Positions 6,450-8,320 of a stretch of 8,320 nucleotides of DNA are shown here, one piece after another. How positions within the stretch are numbered: position 1 is the first letter of the stretch; every line of letters starts with the position of its first letter. The DNA is from RGIG2945 sp045540355. GTDB taxonomy: Bacteria; Bacillota; Clostridia; Oscillospirales; Acutalibacteraceae. The translations under genes were made by a program, and so were the position numbers. The stretch is from positions 1-8,320 of the forward strand of contig JAZQHB010000019.1 in NCBI GenBank assembly GCA_045540355.1. The letters are read 5' to 3'. The notes beneath the pieces are model-generated. The model searched no databases, was not told where the DNA came from, and saw nothing but the letters and a program-made list of their open reading frames with translations.

Positions 6450-8173
6450 ACTGTCACTCCCTTTTTCTTTGCGATTTCTTCCATTTTACGTGCATATTCC
6501 TCTTCATCACGCTGTTGCTTTTCAGCCTTGATACGAGCCTTCTCTTTCTGTTCATTAAACTTTTTCATATATTTTTCAAGCTCTGCATCATAATTAAGCT
6601 TAGTATTTTTGCCGCACTTTTCTTTTAATTCTGCTTTAAAGGATTCAATCGCTTTTTCATCAAGCTCTTCCTGAATCAGTCTTGCTTTTTCTGAAGGCTC
6701 TATCCACTCTTCGCCGTTTGCCTTGCATTTATCAATCTGTCTCTGACGGATAGCTTTCTGAATAAAGGGAAGCTTCAGTTCAACATCAAGGAAACGAAGA
6801 AGTATTGCAAGACCGAGATGAATAAAGATATTTATTCCCACAAAAGCCCACACGATAGCCGACAAAACACTGTCGGGCTGTGTTGTGATGCAGTTGCCTG
6901 CTGCATCAAACTCGGGCTGGATATATCCTCTGATAAGAAAATTGAAAATACCGATACTGAGTCCTACTGCGATAGTGTTCATGGAGTTGATAACGCTTGT
7001 TGCAACACCATCACAGCGGAAGCCGTGTTTATATTCAATTTCATCAAACACGCCTGCCATAAGTGCGGGGAAAACATAAGCCGCAGGCACAATACCCATA
7101 TTCATTATAAACTGACCGATAAGCACAACTACAAGATTATCAGGTGCAATAAATGTGATAATATCGCCGATTACACAGAGAATAAAGCCTGTTGCAGTAA
7201 CGGTCTTTTTGCCAAATTTCTTTGACAGAGGCCATACAAGGAAAATACCGATACCCATTGGCAGACCGCCGATAACATTGAGAAGTGTCTGTGTTATACC
7301 GTCGGCATATGTACTGCCCAATACCCAGTTTGCATAGTAGGTCATGGCATTTGAGCGTGTAAGCTGACCTACCCAATAGAAAAGCCAGAAAGCAACAAGT
7401 ATCCACCAGTTTTTGTTACTCATACATGCCTTGATTTTTTCTTTGAAGGCTATGTTATCCTCTGCCGCTTTTTCAGGGTTTTCAAGAGTAACTCTTTCTT
7501 TTGTAAAGTAATATTCAAGAAGCATAACCGGTAACATTATTATTGCCGCAACTGTCATAAACGTTACCCACGCATCAATATCACCCTTGATTTTCGGAAG
7601 CACGAGCATAGGAAAAAGGAGTGCCACAAGAATACCGGTAATTGCAATATTTGCAACATTATTGAACACAGCAAGCTGACTTCTCTGCATATCGTTTCGA
7701 GTTGACAAAGGCACCATCATCATATGAGTGATGTTGTACATTGTAAATGCGAAACAATAGTAAAGATTGTATGTGAAAATTATATAGATTGCTTTCACAG
7801 TTGTCGAAGCGTGAGTGGGAACGAAATACAAAAGCACTCCGCACAAAACCACAAGAGGTACTGACAGCAGAAGCCACGGCCTTGCTTTGCCCTGTGCGGT
7901 TTTTGTCTTGTCAATAATCGCACCCATTATGAGATTGGTTATCGCATCAAGAATTTTTGACAGAACGGGAAAGATAACAAGAAACAATCCGCCCCATACG
8001 CCACTCATACCAAGTTCATCGGTATAGAAAACATTCAGAAAGCCTTGAGCAAGAAGTGCATTTACAAGCAATGCTCCTGCAGGGCCTATAAGATAGCCGA
8101 GAAATTTTTCTTTCCCGGTTGTATTGTAGCTCTGAATTTTCGAATTAAATATTTTCTTCGACAGGAAATTCAT
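6446..8173 (-). CDS. GPH/MelB-like (MFS_2) cation-coupled transporter with a charged C-terminal tail
   Basis: I chose the ATG at 8173 (575 residues) because GGGGG (8181-8185) stands 7 bases upstream and the protein then begins just before the conserved KEKFLGYLIGPAGALL. The frame to 8293 would run through the promoter and operator. The protein has about 12 hydrophobic segments up to residue 461. It shows the GPH signature LDAITNLIMGAIIDKTKTAQ followed by GKARPW (75-100) and MQRSQLAVFNN (162-172). GPH members import sugars, glycosides or glucuronides with H+ or Na+. The MelB cation-site pair Asp-x3-Asp appears here as D76-x3-N80, so coupling may differ. Residues about 470-575 form a Lys/Glu-rich, probably coiled-coil cytoplasmic tail that is unusual in length. 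Coupling to the sulfatase suggests it imports that enzyme's substrate. Confidence 0.92.
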   Translation of the reverse strand: MNFLSKKIFNSKIQSYNTTGKEKFLGYLIGPAGALLVNALLAQGFLNVFYTDELGMSGVWGGLFLVIFPVLSKILDAITNLIMGAIIDKTKTAQGKARPWLLLSVPLVVLCGVLLYFVPTHASTTVKAIYIIFTYNLYYCFAFTMYNITHMMMVPLSTRNDMQRSQLAVFNNVANIAITGILVALLFPMLVLPKIKGDIDAWVTFMTVAAIIMLPVMLLEYYFTKERVTLENPEKAAEDNIAFKEKIKACMSNKNWWILVAFWLFYWVGQLTRSNAMTYYANWVLGSTYADGITQTLLNVIGGLPMGIGIFLVWPLSKKFGKKTVTATGFILCVIGDIITFIAPDNLVVVLIGQFIMNMGIVPAAYVFPALMAGVFDEIEYKHGFRCDGVATSVINSMNTIAVGLSIGIFNFLIRGYIQPEFDAAGNCITTQPDSVLSAIVWAFVGINIFIHLGLAILLRFLDVELKLPFIQKAIRQRQIDKCKANGEEWIEPSEKARLIQEELDEKAIESFKAELKEKCGKNTKLNYDAELEKYMKKFNEQKEKARIKAEKQQRDEEEYARKMEEIAKKKGVTV

Positions 8174-8200
8174 ATTATTACCCCCGTTGACATATTTTTT

Positions 8201-8236
8201 CAAATAAATTATACTATTATTGAAAAAGATAATCAA
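8201..8236 (-). promoter_or_regulatory. Sigma-A-type promoter of the transporter-sulfatase operon
   Basis: On the minus strand a -35 box TTGATT (8231-8236) is followed by exactly 17 bases and a perfect -10 TATAAT (8208-8213). The transcript would start near 8201, leaving a leader of roughly 28 bases before the ATG at 8173. The leader is too short for a riboswitch and contains only the GGGGG ribosome binding site. Confidence 0.8.
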
Positions 8237-8238
8237 CA

Positions 8239-8274
8239 GACTGTTCGATAAAGAACTGACTGTTAACGAACAGT
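8239..8274. promoter_or_regulatory. Inverted-repeat operator candidate for the divergent TetR-type regulator
   Basis: ACTGTTCG (8240-8247) and CGAACAGT (8267-8274) form a perfect 8-base inverted repeat centred on 8257. Inside it, ACTGTT (8259-8264) pairs with AACAGT (8269-8274) around AACG. GACTGTT is also repeated directly at 8239-8245 and 8258-8264, 19 bases apart. The element lies just upstream of the -35 of the transporter promoter and upstream of the regulator start. A TetR-like repressor bound here could control both directions. The regulator's own promoter is not clear; TTGAAA (8220-8225) is a possible -35 without a good -10. Confidence 0.65.
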
Positions 8275-8296
8275 TTTCAAAGGATGTGTTCAATAA

Positions 8297-8320
8297 ATGG
8301 ATATCAGGATAAAAAGAACT
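8297..8320 (+). CDS. N terminus of a probable TetR/AcrR-family regulator (partial)
   Basis: Eight codons from the ATG at 8297 to the window end read MDIRIKRT. This is the characteristic opening of many Firmicute TetR-family regulators, where it precedes the helix-turn-helix. An AAAGGA site lies about 12 bases upstream, which is somewhat far. The gene is divergent from the transporter and the palindromic element lies between them, a common arrangement for an autoregulated local repressor. A competing ATG at 8284 in another frame (MCSINGYQDKKN) looks less protein-like. Only the N terminus is visible, so the family call rests on a short match. Confidence 0.6.

Noticed and set aside
8174..8293. 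N-terminal extension of the transporter to the ATG at 8293
   Set aside because: The extra 40 codons cover the promoter boxes and the inverted repeat; the strong GGGGG site points to 8173.
1..8320. CRISPR array, tRNA, rRNA or transposase
   Set aside because: No regularly spaced repeats, cloverleaf, rRNA-like stretch or transposase motif was found on either strand; nearly all of the window is accounted for by the listed genes.

Overview
The window looks like chromosome of an anaerobic, probably gut-type Firmicute (Clostridia). This is inferred from moderately AT-rich DNA, AGGAG-type ribosome binding sites, sigma-A-like TATAAT promoters, tight co-directional operons, and a gene set (corrinoid protein, UroD-family methyltransferases, DUF2284, Cys-type sulfatase) typical of such bacteria. 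No rRNA, tRNA, CRISPR array, insertion sequence or phage gene is visible. All eight complete genes are on the minus strand, so the locus reads from right to left.

At the right edge, the first eight codons of a probable TetR-family regulator run on the plus strand. The spacer between it and the minus-strand genes holds an inverted-repeat operator candidate (8239-8274) and a good minus-strand promoter (-35 8231-8236, -10 8208-8213). The first minus-strand unit is a GPH-family (MelB-like) transporter with a long charged C-terminal tail, followed through a 4-base ATGA overlap by a cytoplasmic Cys-type sulfatase. A long hairpin starts at the sulfatase stop codon. A spacer with two or three TATAAT boxes follows.

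The second minus-strand unit is a corrinoid methyl-transfer operon. It encodes a 372-residue UroD-family protein (likely substrate:corrinoid methyltransferase, MT-I), a MtaC/MtbC-type corrinoid protein, a Cys-rich DUF2284 protein, a 329-residue MtaA-like protein with an HxC...C zinc site (likely methylcorrinoid:acceptor methyltransferase, MT-II), a 76-residue stand-alone [2Fe-2S] protein that resembles only the N-terminal domain of the corrinoid activator RACo, and a third, 318-residue UroD-family protein. A strong hairpin terminator (94-119) closes the operon. It lies between this operon and the C-terminal tail of a convergent plus-strand gene.

Taken together, the locus can be read as a catabolic module: import of a small, possibly sulfated and methylated (methoxylated or N-methylated) compound, removal of sulfate in the cytoplasm, and corrinoid-dependent removal of the methyl group. 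The family assignments are well supported by motifs. The shared substrate and its identity are inference, because the transporter/sulfatase unit and the methyltransferase unit have separate promoters. No pterin-binding (MtrH/MetH-type) methyltransferase, no ASKHA-type activator ATPase and no sulfatase maturase are in the window; they would have to be encoded elsewhere.
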